Positions 46,405-55,796 of a DNA stretch of 64,000 nt are shown here, piece after piece (positions within the stretch are counted from its first letter, which is position 1; every line of letters begins with the position of its first letter). Both the position numbers and the translations under genes were made by a program. The DNA lies in NCBI RefSeq assembly GCF_019443985.1, contig NZ_CP049303.1, positions 930,001-994,000 on the forward strand, given 5' to 3'. The notes beneath the pieces were generated by a model that ran no database searches, was not told where the DNA came from, and saw nothing but the letters and a program-made list of their open reading frames with translations. The stretch comes from Liquorilactobacillus hordei DSM 19519 (GTDB lineage: Bacteria; Bacillota; Bacilli; Lactobacillales; Lactobacillaceae).

Positions 46405-48211
46405 AAAAAAGGGGCTGTGCCATAAGTCCTAAGTGAAAGAGCTTCACCAGAGAAAGTAATGATTTTTCTGGTGAAGCTCTTTTGGTATAATTAAAAATAA
46501 AAAAGCACCGGTTGCAGCCAGTACTTTCAAAAACAATACCCCTATAGAAAGGATAAACAAAATGTATAATAATTATAACATAAATCAGACTGTACTTAGT
46601 ATCAAAACTGACTGGGAACCAAAAGAAAATCATCCTGCACGGATGATTAATCAAATAGTTGAAGACCTTAAAATTAAAGATCCCTACATCTTTGGACGTC
46701 CGCGTAAGTATGATCTGCGTGTACTTTTAAAATTAATTTTGTTTGCGTACACAAAAGGTATCTTCAGTAGTCGTCGTATTAATACCTTGGCAGAAGAGAA
46801 TTTGGCAGCCCGCTGGCTGACGCAAGAACAAGTTCCAGCCTACCGAACAATTTGTCGTTTTAGAATTTCAGATGAAGTTGAGAACTTGATCAATCAATGC
46901 ATTCAAAAACTAACCAAATATCTAAAGCAAAATAACTTTATTGATGAGGTTACTTTTATTGATGGAACTAAAATTTTGGCTGATGCCAATAAGTATAGTT
47001 TTGTTTGGCGTAAAAATACTGTTCGTTTTGACAAGCTTAATCGCTCTGCGATTATATCCCTTCTGGAAGAATTAAATGAAGCTAAATTTAAGTGTCAGCT
47101 CCCTGCAGAGACAGATCTTACTTTAGAAATGCTTGATGAAATTATCTTGCGGTTAGAAAATGACTTGAAAGATTTGAATAAAAAGATTGAAAAAGAACAC
47201 ATCTCTCCCAATCCAGACAAGTCAAGGCGTCGAAAACTAAAATCTTTAAAACGAAAACTTAAGTTACGGCAAGCTAAATTATTAGATCATAAAATGCAAA
47301 CCAAAATTTATGGTAAAAGAAATAGTTATTCGAAAACAGATCATGATGCAACTTTCATGCGTATTAAGGAAGATCCAATGCTCAACGGACAGCTAAAACC
47401 GGCTTATAATCTACAAATCGCCACAAGTAAACAATTTGTAACTGCCTTTGGCATTTTTCAAAATCCAGGAGATACCAAAACATTAATTCCCTTTTTACAG
47501 CAACAGAAAGCAGCTGGAACTTTAGGTAAGTATATTGTGGCTGATGCAGGATACGGTTCAGAATCAAATTATCAATATCTTGAAGATGAACTACCTGAAC
47601 ATACGGCATTAATTCCATATGGTACGATGCTGAAAGAAAATAGTCGCAAATGGGAAAGTGACGACCGTAAGGTCATGAATTGGGCATATCATCCTAAAGA
47701 CGATTATTTTATTGATCTGCAAGGAGTTAGATTTAGTTTTTATGCTTTCCGTAAGCGCAAAGACAAGTATGGGTTTATACGTGAATTTAAAGAGTATAAG
47801 GCAAACAAATACGATAACGATTTTCAGGTTGATAACCGAGCATTCACTAAAAGCGGAAAACCTCGTAAAATAAGTATTAATGGCACATGGGAATATTTCA
47901 AAGCTAAAGAACGCAAATTGCTTTCAAATCACCAAACTGGTTCAATTTACGGACGACGTAAAATAGACGTTGAATCAGTTTTTGGTGGATTGAAGGCTTG
48001 TTTAGGTTTTAGAAGATTTTCAGTTAGGGGGCTTGAAAAGGTAAAAAGGGAGGCTGGAATTGCCTTGATGGCAATGAATATTAGAAAATTGGTGGCGAAG
48101 AACACCAATTATAATTATTTTATAACACAAAAGAAGAGATTAGTGAAAATCAAAGAACGATTTTCACTAATCTCTTCTATTTTGAAGGACTTATGGCACA
48201 GCCCCTTTTTT
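46405..48211 (+). mobile_element. IS1182-family insertion sequence
   Basis: Perfect terminal inverted repeats, GGGGCTGTGCCATAAGTCCT (46411-46430) and AGGACTTATGGCACAGCCCC (48186-48205), are bordered by A6 on the left and T7 on the right. Strong internal hairpins sit just inside both ends (arms AGAGCTTCACCAG/CTGGTGAAGCTCT near 46437-46480; and GAGATTAGTGAAAATC/GATTTTCACTAATCTC near 48135-48175). These may stop outside transcription. No clear target duplication seen. It carries one intact transposase. Confidence 0.9.
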
Positions 48212-48223
48212 TACTTTACATAA
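46562..48223 (+). CDS. IS1182-family transposase
   Basis: 553 residues. An N-terminal DUF772-type domain (RPRKYDLRVLLKLILFAYTKGIFSSRRINTLAEENLAARWLT... PAYRTICRFR) precedes the DDE core with FIDGTKILADANKYSFVWRK, IVADAGYGSESNYQYLE and the C-terminal Glu region KIDVESVFGGLKACLGFRRFSVRGLEKVKREAGIALMAMNIRKL. The reading frame runs through the right inverted repeat, and its TAA stop (48221-48223) lies in flanking DNA. No internal lesions. Confidence 0.93.
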   Translation: MYNNYNINQTVLSIKTDWEPKENHPARMINQIVEDLKIKDPYIFGRPRKYDLRVLLKLILFAYTKGIFSSRRINTLAEENLAARWLTQEQVPAYRTICRFRISDEVENLINQCIQKLTKYLKQNNFIDEVTFIDGTKILADANKYSFVWRKNTVRFDKLNRSAIISLLEELNEAKFKCQLPAETDLTLEMLDEIILRLENDLKDLNKKIEKEHISPNPDKSRRRKLKSLKRKLKLRQAKLLDHKMQTKIYGKRNSYSKTDHDATFMRIKEDPMLNGQLKPAYNLQIATSKQFVTAFGIFQNPGDTKTLIPFLQQQKAAGTLGKYIVADAGYGSESNYQYLEDELPEHTALIPYGTMLKENSRKWESDDRKVMNWAYHPKDDYFIDLQGVRFSFYAFRKRKDKYGFIREFKEYKANKYDNDFQVDNRAFTKSGKPRKISINGTWEYFKAKERKLLSNHQTGSIYGRRKIDVESVFGGLKACLGFRRFSVRGLEKVKREAGIALMAMNIRKLVAKNTNYNYFITQKKRLVKIKERFSLISSILKDLWHSPFFYFT

Positions 48224-48261
48224 GTTAGATAAGTAGTTATAGATTAATCAAATGTATTTTT

Positions 48262-48828
48262 TCATATACTTTTTTGCAAGTGATTATAGTTATGATCGCC
48301 TAATTTTGTTTGACCGACATTCTTAAAACCATAATTATGGTATAAAGCCTCTGCTCGTGGATTTTCCCAATCTACATTCAAACCAATCTTATTCTTATTT
48401 TGATTTGCCGCTAGATCATCAGTAGCCGTTAGTAGTTTACTCCCAATTCCATGCCCTTGATACTTAGGATTGACAGCAATTGAATTTAAATACCATTCAT
48501 CTGGGTATGCCTCGGGATCAGAAAATATTACAATTGAGGGAGAGAGACCAGCATCTTGCAAGAAGGAGTGCATTAATTTGTTGATTTTCTTCTCATTTTC
48601 AAAGGGGTATCCATATAGGAATCCTACAACTTTATCATTTTCAACGGCAACGATCGTTTGAGCCCATTGTGATAAAAACTCTGGGGTTTCAAATGATTTT
48701 TGAAAGACAATATCCAATTTAGAACAATCTAATGTCCTGACAATCTCCAAATCCATCTCATCAATAATTATATTGAATAAAGAAACAATTGCCTTGGAAT
48801 CTTGGTCTGTAGCTTTTCTAATTAACAA
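48262..48828 (-). CDS. GNAT-family N-acetyltransferase
   Basis: 188 residues from TTG 48828 (MLIRKATDQDSKAIVSLFN), behind AAAAGGAG; the longer frame upstream would overlap the preceding gene. The acetyl-CoA-binding signature is WYLNSIAVNPKYQGHGIGSKLL, followed by KIGLNVDWENPRAEALYHNYGFKNVG. The substrate is unknown. It is the last gene of a minus-strand trio (HAD, LURP-like, GNAT). Confidence 0.88.
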   Translation of the reverse strand: MLIRKATDQDSKAIVSLFNIIIDEMDLEIVRTLDCSKLDIVFQKSFETPEFLSQWAQTIVAVENDKVVGFLYGYPFENEKKINKLMHSFLQDAGLSPSIVIFSDPEAYPDEWYLNSIAVNPKYQGHGIGSKLLTATDDLAANQNKNKIGLNVDWENPRAEALYHNYGFKNVGQTKLGDHNYNHLQKSI

Positions 48829-48847
48829 TTTTGTTCTCCTTTTAAGT

Positions 48848-49363
48848 TTAATCATATTTAACCTGTAATTGGTAACGTGAATTTCGTTTTCTTTGGGACG
48901 AACTTGCAAAATAATCTAAAATTGCAACAATGGCTAAACAGAGCGGCTCATCATCTTTATTGTTGACAGTCAATTCTAAAAATTTACCAGAAGACAGCAT
49001 CACCTCTTGTAATGACATTATCAATGTTTGCTTATGATAAATCTTATAAGTAAAATTAACGATATTGCCCACTACCATCCAATTTAGACCTTTTATGAGA
49101 ATGAGATCCCTATTGCCAAAATTAATTCGTCGAAGGGAACCGACTTTTTCAGTATTAAGAAAAAGTTCAAATTTGGGGAATATTCCAAAGCCTCGCTGCT
49201 TGATTTGTGCTAATAGCTCGCCAGAGATTGCATATACTGATAAAACATCTTGATGCCTGCCCCAATTGCCAACAACAAGGTAGATTGCTTTTGAATTTTG
49301 ATCTACGATTTTAGTTGCACCCTGGGTACTGAGACGATGTCGGTGGGCATACAAGTTACGCAA
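48848..49363 (-). CDS. LURP-one-related/YxjI-family protein
   Basis: 171 residues starting at TTG 49363 after AAAGGAGG (MRNLYAHRHRLSTQGATKIVDQN). The pattern VGNWGRHQDVLSVYAISGELLAQIKQRGFGIFPKFELFLNTEKVGSLRR suggests the beta-barrel of the LURP-one/tubby-like superfamily. Function is unknown in bacteria. It is 19 bases upstream of the acetyltransferase gene and 33 bases downstream of the HAD phosphatase gene, so all three likely share a transcript. Confidence 0.65.
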   Translation of the reverse strand: MRNLYAHRHRLSTQGATKIVDQNSKAIYLVVGNWGRHQDVLSVYAISGELLAQIKQRGFGIFPKFELFLNTEKVGSLRRINFGNRDLILIKGLNWMVVGNIVNFTYKIYHKQTLIMSLQEVMLSSGKFLELTVNNKDDEPLCLAIVAILDYFASSSQRKRNSRYQLQVKYD

Positions 49364-49396
49364 TTTAATACCTCCTTTGAGTTCAAACCAACAAAA

Positions 49397-50263
49397 TTAT
49401 TTTTCTTTTAACACTTCTTCAATGGCTAAACCAACACCATCTTCAGTATTACTTTTAGTCAAACGCTTAGCAGTCTGCTTTACTTCAGTGATGGCGTTAC
49501 CCATTGCATAACTAACACCTGCAACTTTCAACATCGACATATCATTATTGTTGTCACCAATAGCCATAACATTGTCCATAGGAATATTCATTAAATCAGC
49601 GAAAGCTTGAAGAGCCGCTCCCTTTTGTGCATTTACATGATTGATTTCAATATTAGAACTTGAGGATGAAGTAACTACAAGAGAGGCAAATTGTTTTAAT
49701 TCTTCTCTGATAGGATTAAGTTTTTTGGGACCTTCGTTACTAAAGGTAACAAATTTATAAACCTTTATTGAGGGATCTTCGATTATTTTCAAATAATCAT
49801 CAATATAATTAACATTCATCAGTTCAAAACGTGCAGCAGCCATAGAAACTGCTAATTTGTATGGTGTTTCTGGGCTGACTTTTGTTAATAACTCAGCAAA
49901 ATTCTCAATTCGATTTGTCTTACTGTCTGAGTAAATTCCCGCAGAAGTAACAATTTCAAAATACAAACCTGTTTTCTTCAATAGATATAAAACATTGCTT
50001 GCAAGTGTGTCATTAATTGCAGCAGAACTTAGAAGGTTACCATTTTTATCAAATACTTGAGCACCATTTAAAGTAATCATTGGGCAATTAAATCCCGCTT
50101 CTTCGATAAGTGGCTTGATTTCTGTATACCCACGACCAGTCGAAACGACGAAATGGACACCTGCTTTTTGTGCAGCCTTAATGGCATCGGAATTTCTTTT
50201 TGAAATAACCATATGATCGTTTAGTAGAGTGCCATCCATATCAGAAGCAATAATTTGTATCAT
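49397..50263 (-). CDS. Cof-type HAD-superfamily phosphatase
   Basis: 288 residues from ATG 50263 behind GGAGGAAA. HAD motif I is IIASDMDGTLLND, motif II VVSTGRG, motif III Lys in NAQKGAALQAFAD, and motif IV AIGDNNNDMSML. The large cap domain places it in the Cof/YidA subfamily, which hydrolyses sugar phosphates and similar metabolites. The exact substrate is unknown. Confidence 0.93.
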   Translation of the reverse strand: MIQIIASDMDGTLLNDHMVISKRNSDAIKAAQKAGVHFVVSTGRGYTEIKPLIEEAGFNCPMITLNGAQVFDKNGNLLSSAAINDTLASNVLYLLKKTGLYFEIVTSAGIYSDSKTNRIENFAELLTKVSPETPYKLAVSMAAARFELMNVNYIDDYLKIIEDPSIKVYKFVTFSNEGPKKLNPIREELKQFASLVVTSSSSSNIEINHVNAQKGAALQAFADLMNIPMDNVMAIGDNNNDMSMLKVAGVSYAMGNAITEVKQTAKRLTKSNTEDGVGLAIEEVLKEK

Positions 50264-50427
50264 ACTTTTTTCCTCCATTAACTTCAATTCGATTTTACAC
50301 TCATTCTACCATGAATAACGATTTTTTTTTAGTGAGTTAGTTCTTCAGAAAATATAATCATTAAAAAACCAAGAAAAGTCATTATTTTTAAGAGTAAATA
50401 TGATAAAATAAATGCGAGGTGTCGCAA

Positions 50428-51111
50428 ATGAAAACGCTTATTAATAATGACTGGCAAGAAATTTTAGGACCCGAATTTGAAAAAGAATATTATTTGAATT
50501 TACATAGTTTTTTAAAAACAGAATATGCAAATCAAGAAATTCATCCAGATATGTATCATATTTTCCAAGCATTTGAATGGACTCCGTTTTCGAAAGTTAA
50601 GGTCTGTATATTAGGACAGGATCCATATCATGGACCTAAGCAGGCTCACGGTTGCAGTTTCTCAGTTCTACCTGGAGTCAAAGTTCCACCATCTCTTCAA
50701 AATATTTATAAGGAACTTGAAAGTGATTTGGGAATTAAACCGGTTGATCATGGATATCTTGAAAAATGGGCCAAACAAGGAGTCTTACTGTTGAATACAG
50801 TTTTGACTGTGAGAGATGGACAGGCTTTTTCTCATCAAGGTAAGGGATGGGAGTTATTAACTGATAAGGCTATTCGAAGTTTATCCGAAAGAAAACAACC
50901 GGTTGTTTTTATACTTTGGGGAAAAGCAGCACAAGATAAAATTCAGTTAATTGATCAGAAGAAGAATATTATTTTGGCTTCGGCTCATCCAAGTCCATTT
51001 TCTGCATATCGAGGTTTTTTTGGATCAAGGCCTTTTTCTAAAACCAATGCAGCACTTGTTGCTATGGGAGAAGATCCAATCGATTGGCAGTTACCAGAAA
51101 AAATAAATTAA
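50428..51111 (+). CDS. ung: Uracil-DNA glycosylase
   Basis: Ung removes uracil from DNA at the start of base excision repair. ATG 50428 follows GAGGTG; 227 residues. The catalytic motif [18 protein letters not shown] lies near residue 65, [23 protein letters not shown] follows, and the DNA-intercalating Leu-loop motif appears as [23 protein letters not shown]. Family 1. It begins the conserved ung-pta-tsaE group. Confidence 0.98.
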   Translation: MKTLINNDWQEILGPEFEKEYYLNLHSFLKTEYANQEIHPDMYHIFQAFEWTPFSKVKVCILGQDPYHGPKQAHGCSFSVLPGVKVPPSLQNIYKELESDLGIKPVDHGYLEKWAKQGVLLLNTVLTVRDGQAFSHQGKGWELLTDKAIRSLSERKQPVVFILWGKAAQDKIQLIDQKKNIILASAHPSPFSAYRGFFGSRPFSKTNAALVAMGEDPIDWQLPEKIN

Positions 51112-51129
51112 CAAAGTGGAGGGTTAATC

Positions 51130-52104
51130 ATGGAATTATTTGAAAGTTTAGTCAAGAAAATCAAAGGTAAGAATAAAAAAATTGTTTTTCCTGAAGGAAA
51201 TGATGTTAGGGTAGTCAAAGCAGCGGTTAGATTAGCTGAAGACAAATTAGTCAGTAGTTTAGTTTTGGGTACTGAAGATGATGTTAAACGTTTAGCTGGT
51301 ATTAGCGAACTACCAGAAGGAATGTCGGTCATAGATGTGCCATCTTACCCAAAGGATAAGTTTGAAGAGATGGTGGCAGCTTTTGTTGATAGAAGAAAAG
51401 GAAAGAATACAGCAGAACAAGCAAGAAGTATGTTAAAAGATGTTAATTATTTTGGGACAATGCTTGTTTATCTTGGGGTTGCAGATGGACTTGTGTCGGG
51501 TGCTGTTCATCCAACCGGTGATACGGTTCGACCTGCCTTACAGATTATTAAGACAAAGCCAGGAACTACAAGAACAAGTGGTGCTTTTGTGATGACAAGA
51601 AATGATGAGAAATACTTATTTGCTGATTGTGCAATCAATATTAATCCAAGTGAACAGGAATTAGCAGAAATTGCAGTTGAAAGTATTCAAACTGCTAGAC
51701 TCTTTGATATTGATCCCAAAGTTGCTTTATTGAGCTTTTCAACAAAAGGTTCAGCTAAATCTGATGAGGTAACAAAGGTAGCAAAAGCAACAGCCTTGGC
51801 AAAAGAGTTGGCACCAAATGAACAAATTGATGGTGAATTGCAATTTGATGCAGCATTTGTGGAATCTGTTGCGGCAAAGAAAGCACCAGACTCTAAAGTT
51901 GCAGGAAAAGCAAATGTATTTGTATTTCCAGAATTGCAGTCTGGAAATATTGGATACAAGATAGCTCAGCGTTTTGGTGGCTTTGAAGCAGTTGGTCCAA
52001 TCTTACAAGGATTAAATAAGCCAATCTCTGATTTGTCACGTGGTGCGAATGAAGATGATGTATACAAGGTCGCAATTATTACTGCATTGCAAGCAACTTT
52101 ATAA
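51130..52104 (+). CDS. pta: Phosphate acetyltransferase
   Basis: Pta interconverts acetyl-CoA and acetyl phosphate, feeding ATP formation through acetate kinase or supplying acetyl-CoA. 324 residues: VFPEGNDVRVVKAAVRLAED at the N-terminus, LVSGAVHPTGDTVRPALQIIKT, ADCAININPSEQELAEIA, LLSFSTKGSA and VFPELQSGNIGYKIAQRFGGFEAVGPILQGL. GGAGG precedes the ATG, 18 bases after ung. Confidence 0.98.
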   Translation: MELFESLVKKIKGKNKKIVFPEGNDVRVVKAAVRLAEDKLVSSLVLGTEDDVKRLAGISELPEGMSVIDVPSYPKDKFEEMVAAFVDRRKGKNTAEQARSMLKDVNYFGTMLVYLGVADGLVSGAVHPTGDTVRPALQIIKTKPGTTRTSGAFVMTRNDEKYLFADCAININPSEQELAEIAVESIQTARLFDIDPKVALLSFSTKGSAKSDEVTKVAKATALAKELAPNEQIDGELQFDAAFVESVAAKKAPDSKVAGKANVFVFPELQSGNIGYKIAQRFGGFEAVGPILQGLNKPISDLSRGANEDDVYKVAIITALQATL

Positions 52105-52135
52105 GAATATAAGAAGTGAGTAGAGGTAAATTCTT

Positions 52136-52603
52136 ATGAAAATTAGTGTTAGATGCGCAGAAGAAACAATTAGATATGCTCAGCTTTTAAGCAGTCTGTT
52201 GACATCTGGAGATATTATTTTGCTAAATGGCGATTTAGGGGCAGGCAAAACAACTTTTACAAAAGGATTAGCTGCTGGGCTAGGAATTACTAAGAATGTG
52301 AAGAGCCCAACTTTTAATTTAGTTAAGGAATATCGTGATGGACAATTACCTTTGTTTCATATGGACTTATATCGTCTTGAAGGAGTTGGTGCGGGTGACT
52401 TAGGCCTTGAAGAATACTTTAACCAAAGTGGTGTAAGTGTGCTTGAATGGTCACAATTTGTTGCTGAAGACATTCCATCCGCTCACTTGGTAATTAACCT
52501 AGAAAAAGACGATGAACATGATGACTGGCGAAAAATTGAATTCGTTGCAAGTGGACAGCGCTATGAACAGTTGGTTAGCGAATTTGCTGAACTAATCAAA
52601 TAA
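52136..52603 (+). CDS. tsaE: tRNA threonylcarbamoyladenosine biosynthesis ATPase TsaE
   Basis: TsaE is the ATPase that works with TsaB and TsaD to put t6A on ANN-decoding tRNAs. 155 residues: Walker [16 protein letters not shown] at residues 32-46, then [27 protein letters not shown] and [15 protein letters not shown]. It lies 31 bases after pta. tsaB and tsaD are not in the window. Confidence 0.96.
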   Translation: MKISVRCAEETIRYAQLLSSLLTSGDIILLNGDLGAGKTTFTKGLAAGLGITKNVKSPTFNLVKEYRDGQLPLFHMDLYRLEGVGAGDLGLEEYFNQSGVSVLEWSQFVAEDIPSAHLVINLEKDDEHDDWRKIEFVASGQRYEQLVSEFAELIK

Positions 52604-52656
52604 GGCTAAGATGTAATAATTTTTAAGTAGTTTCATCTAAAGATATATATATGAGT

Positions 52657-52790
52657 AATATGGGGCTAGGTCAAAAAATTTTGACTTGGCTCTTTTGTGT
52701 ATTCTAGATAGATGCATTTCATAATTTTAAAATCTTCTTTTAACTTTGAATTGCTTACAGGAGAGGATTTGCTATATTTTAAGCTGATTG
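52657..52790 (-). repeat. Repeat copy R8 (minus orientation, degenerate) with tsaE terminator
   Basis: GGGGCTAGGTCAAAA (52662-52676) pairs with TTTTGACTTGGCTC (52679-52692), then TTTT. The diverged body follows (TTTCATAATTTTAAAATC, CTTTTAACTTTGAATTGC), matching the order in R6. It occupies nearly half of the tsaE-nrdD gap. Confidence 0.7.
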
Positions 52791-52820
52791 ATTTATAGTA
52801 ACAAGAATCACAAAGTTAAA

Positions 52821-52867
52821 AAACAATATGTAGTGTGCGTTCATTTCGATAACACTATTAGTTGTAT
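52821..52867 (+). promoter_or_regulatory. Tandem NrdR boxes before nrdDG
   Basis: AAACAATATGTAGTGT (52821-52836) and ACACTATTAGTTGTAT (52852-52867) match the NrdR consensus ACACWATATWTWGTGT at 14 and 12 of 16 positions. Their start-to-start distance is 31 bases, the three-helical-turn spacing expected for NrdR. The second box overlaps the -35 hexamer. Confidence 0.78.
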
Positions 52868-52890
52868 TACATGTCCTATGAGGATACAAT
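52862..52890 (+). promoter_or_regulatory. nrdDG promoter
   Basis: TTGTAT (52862-52867), exact 17-base spacer, TACAAT (52885-52890), 36 bases before the GTG start. Confidence 0.65.
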
Positions 52891-52925
52891 ATATATATTG
52901 AATTAACCGTAGGGAGGAAAAATTT

Positions 52926-55085
52926 GTGAGTGTAGATGTAGAAGAAAAAAAGAACGTGAAAAAACCAACATATTTTATTAAGCGCGATGGTAGTAAGATG
53001 AGGTTTGCTTCCTACAAACTTGAAATAATATTTGACGAGATGGGTCTGCAGAAGCATAAAAAAACATTAATTAAAGAAATTTTAAAGGTGATTGGTAGGA
53101 CAGATGAAGTTGATGCACATGAAGTTCATCGTGCAGTGATTAGTGCGCTCAATGAAGCTGGTTACCAAACCAAAGCTCTTGATTACATAAATGTTTATAA
53201 AAAAAATGAAGAGTATTGGCAAGATCAGACTAATCCTGCTAGTAGGTTGGAGAGACTACAAGTTAAAGATCCAGAATTAGTCCATGAAAATGCGAATAAG
53301 GATAGTAATGTTTTTAATACGCAGAGAGATTTAACTGCTGGTGCGGTTGGTAAGACACTGGGATTAAAGATGATGCCGATGCATATTGCAAAGGCACATT
53401 TACGTGGAGACATTCACTATCATGACTTAGATTATACCCCTTGGAGTCCAATGACTAACTGCTGTTTGATTGATTTTAAAGAAATGCTTACTAATGGGTT
53501 TAAAATTGGAAATGCAGAAGTTGAGAGCCCACATTCAATTCAAACAGCAACAGCTCAAATGGCTCAAATCATTGCTAATGTTGCTTCAAGTCAATACGGT
53601 GGCTGCTCAGCAAATCGAGTGGATGAATTATTAGCACCTTTTGCTAAAAGAAATTTTGAGAAGCATGTAGTTGATGCTAAGGATTACATTGATGATGAAG
53701 ATAAGTTGCATGAATTTGCTAAGAAAAAGACTAAAAAAGATATTTACGATGCAATGCAGGGACTTGAATACGAAATAAATACATTATTCTCTTCGCAGGG
53801 CCAAACACCTTTTACAACGCTAGGATTTGGTTTAGGAACTTCTTGGATTGAGCGAGAGATTCAAAGGGCTATTTTACAGATTAGAATAAAAGGACTAGGG
53901 AGAGAGAAGAGAACTGCAATCTTTCCTAAACTTGTTTTTACTTTGAAGAGAGATTTGAATTTAAAACCTGAAGATCCTAATTATGATATTAAAGAATTAG
54001 CTGTAGAATGTGCGACTAAAAGAATGTATCCCGATATTTTGATGTATGACAAGATAAGGGAGCTAACGGGAAGTTTTAAAGTTCCAATGGGATGCCGTAG
54101 TTTCTTACAAGGTTGGAAAGATGAGAACGGAAAAGAAGTTAACTCTGGCAGAATGAACCTAGGAGTCGTAACACTCAATCTTCCAAGAATTGCAATTGAG
54201 TCTCGTGGTGATAAGGAATTATTTTGGAAGATTTTTAATGAAAAAATGGGAATTTGCAAAGAAGCACTTGTTTTTAAAGCGAAGAGAGTAGAGCAAGCAA
54301 TTCCAGAAAATGCACCGATCCTTTATCAATATGGTGCATTTGGTAAGAGACTTAAGCCAGGTGAAAATGTTTCAACTCTTTTCAAAAATAGACGAGCAAC
54401 GATTTCTCTTGGATATATAGGATTATATGAAGTTGGCACGGCATTTTATGGTCCTGATTGGGAAAAGAATAAGGAAGCACATGACTTTACAGTTGAGATT
54501 GTGAGACAATTGAAAAATAATTGTGTGGCATGGTCTGATGAATATGACTATCATTTCAGTGTGTATTCAACTCCAAGTGAATCATTGACTGACCGCTTTT
54601 GCGTACTTGATACGAAACGCTTTGGAAAAATTAAGGATATTACGGATAAGGAGTACTATACAAATAGTTTTCATTATGACGTAAGAAAACATCCATCTCC
54701 TTTTGAAAAGCTAACATTTGAGGAAGATTATCCGAAATATGCTTCTGGTGGGTTCATTCATTATTGTGAATATCCAAATTTAAGACAAAATCCTAAAGCA
54801 TTGGAAGCAGTCTGGGATTGGGCATATGATAAGGTTGGTTATTTGGGGACCAATACACCAATTGATCATTGTTTTAAGTGTGGCTTTGAGGGTGAATTTA
54901 AACCTACTGCTAGAGGTTTTGAATGTCCTGACTGTGGTAATCATGATCCCAAAACATGTGATTGTGTAAAAAGAACTTGTGGGTATTTAGGAAATCCACT
55001 GCAGCGCCCGATGGTTCATGGCAGACATGCTGAAATTGCATCACGAGAGAAAAATCTTTTCGATGGGACGGGATACAATGGCTGA
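52926..55085 (+). CDS. nrdD: Anaerobic ribonucleoside-triphosphate reductase
   Basis: The class III glycyl-radical enzyme that makes dNTPs without oxygen. GTG 52926 follows GGGAGGAAAA; 719 residues. It has an N-terminal ATP-cone (TYFIKRDGSKMRFASYKLEII), a radical barrel with the paired Cys of SPMTNCCLIDFKEML and the later MGCRSFLQG, a zinc site CFKC...CPDC, and the glycyl radical loop KRTCGYLGNP near the C-terminus. It overlaps nrdG by 8 bases. Regulation by NrdR is indicated by the upstream boxes. Confidence 0.97.
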   Translation: MSVDVEEKKNVKKPTYFIKRDGSKMRFASYKLEIIFDEMGLQKHKKTLIKEILKVIGRTDEVDAHEVHRAVISALNEAGYQTKALDYINVYKKNEEYWQDQTNPASRLERLQVKDPELVHENANKDSNVFNTQRDLTAGAVGKTLGLKMMPMHIAKAHLRGDIHYHDLDYTPWSPMTNCCLIDFKEMLTNGFKIGNAEVESPHSIQTATAQMAQIIANVASSQYGGCSANRVDELLAPFAKRNFEKHVVDAKDYIDDEDKLHEFAKKKTKKDIYDAMQGLEYEINTLFSSQGQTPFTTLGFGLGTSWIEREIQRAILQIRIKGLGREKRTAIFPKLVFTLKRDLNLKPEDPNYDIKELAVECATKRMYPDILMYDKIRELTGSFKVPMGCRSFLQGWKDENGKEVNSGRMNLGVVTLNLPRIAIESRGDKELFWKIFNEKMGICKEALVFKAKRVEQAIPENAPILYQYGAFGKRLKPGENVSTLFKNRRATISLGYIGLYEVGTAFYGPDWEKNKEAHDFTVEIVRQLKNNCVAWSDEYDYHFSVYSTPSESLTDRFCVLDTKRFGKIKDITDKEYYTNSFHYDVRKHPSPFEKLTFEEDYPKYASGGFIHYCEYPNLRQNPKALEAVWDWAYDKVGYLGTNTPIDHCFKCGFEGEFKPTARGFECPDCGNHDPKTCDCVKRTCGYLGNPLQRPMVHGRHAEIASREKNLFDGTGYNG

Positions 55086-55668
55086 AAAAATAAAAAGGGA
55101 ACGTCGACCTAAGAATCCTAAACCAAAAGAATGGTTAGCAAGTGATTTAAGTCAGGAATTTATTGCTGACTATAAGGCCTTTAATTTTGTTGATGGTGAA
55201 GGTGTACGTTGTAGTATATATGTGAGTGGCTGTAAGTTTGCGTGCCCAGGATGTTATAATAAAGTCGCCCAAAATTTTCATTATGGGACACGTTACACCC
55301 AAGAATTAGAAGATTTAATTATGACTGATATTGGAGCTGAATATTGTCAAGGATTGACTTTGTTAGGTGGAGAGCCCTTTGTAAATACTCAAGTTTGTTT
55401 AAAATTAGTTAAACGTCTTCGTAAGGAATATGGTAATACAAAGGATGTGTGGTCGTGGACAGGCTATACATGGGACGAGTTAATGCAAGAATCTGAGGAT
55501 AAATTAGAGCTGCTATCGTTGATTGATATATTAGTTGACGGTCGTTTTGAACTTGCAAAAAAAGATTTAACACTACAATTTAGAGGTAGCTCTAATCAAC
55601 GAATAATAGATGTACAAAAAAGTTTGAAAAGTAACAAAGTAGTTTTGTGGGATAAGTTACTGCGCTGA
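55078..55668 (+). CDS. nrdG: Anaerobic ribonucleotide reductase activating protein
   Basis: A radical SAM enzyme that installs the glycyl radical on NrdD. I start it at ATG 55078 inside the end of nrdD; 196 residues. The iron-sulfur motif CKFACPGC (Cx3Cx2C) lies near residue 53, then GLTLLGGEPF (SAM-binding GGE) and WSWTGYTWDEL. The longer in-frame start at 55018 lies deep within nrdD and is unlikely. Confidence 0.96.
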   Translation: MAEKIKRERRPKNPKPKEWLASDLSQEFIADYKAFNFVDGEGVRCSIYVSGCKFACPGCYNKVAQNFHYGTRYTQELEDLIMTDIGAEYCQGLTLLGGEPFVNTQVCLKLVKRLRKEYGNTKDVWSWTGYTWDELMQESEDKLELLSLIDILVDGRFELAKKDLTLQFRGSSNQRIIDVQKSLKSNKVVLWDKLLR

Positions 55669-55739
55669 TTTTTTAATGTAATTAATCCAGAATAGACGAA
55701 ATGGATTGATTTAAGTAACATCTGAGAGTGAAAATAATA

Positions 55740-55783
55740 AAAGTGCTAGGACAAAAATTAAAATTTGTCTTGGCACTTTTATT
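55740..55783 (+). terminator. Terminator after nrdDG
   Basis: AAAGTGCTAGGACAAA pairs with TTTGTCTTGGCACTTT (G-U pairs included), then TTATTG. Works on the plus strand. Confidence 0.85.
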
Positions 55784-55796
55784 GTTTTCGAATAAA

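Noticed and set aside
46437..46480. Terminator of leuA
   Set aside because: The strong hairpin lies inside the IS1182 left end and belongs to the element, though it may now also stop leuA transcripts.
52884..52902. NrdR box at the palindrome CAATATATATATTG
   Set aside because: The C-to-G distance is 14 bases rather than the 10 of the NrdR core. The better boxes are at 52821 and 52852.
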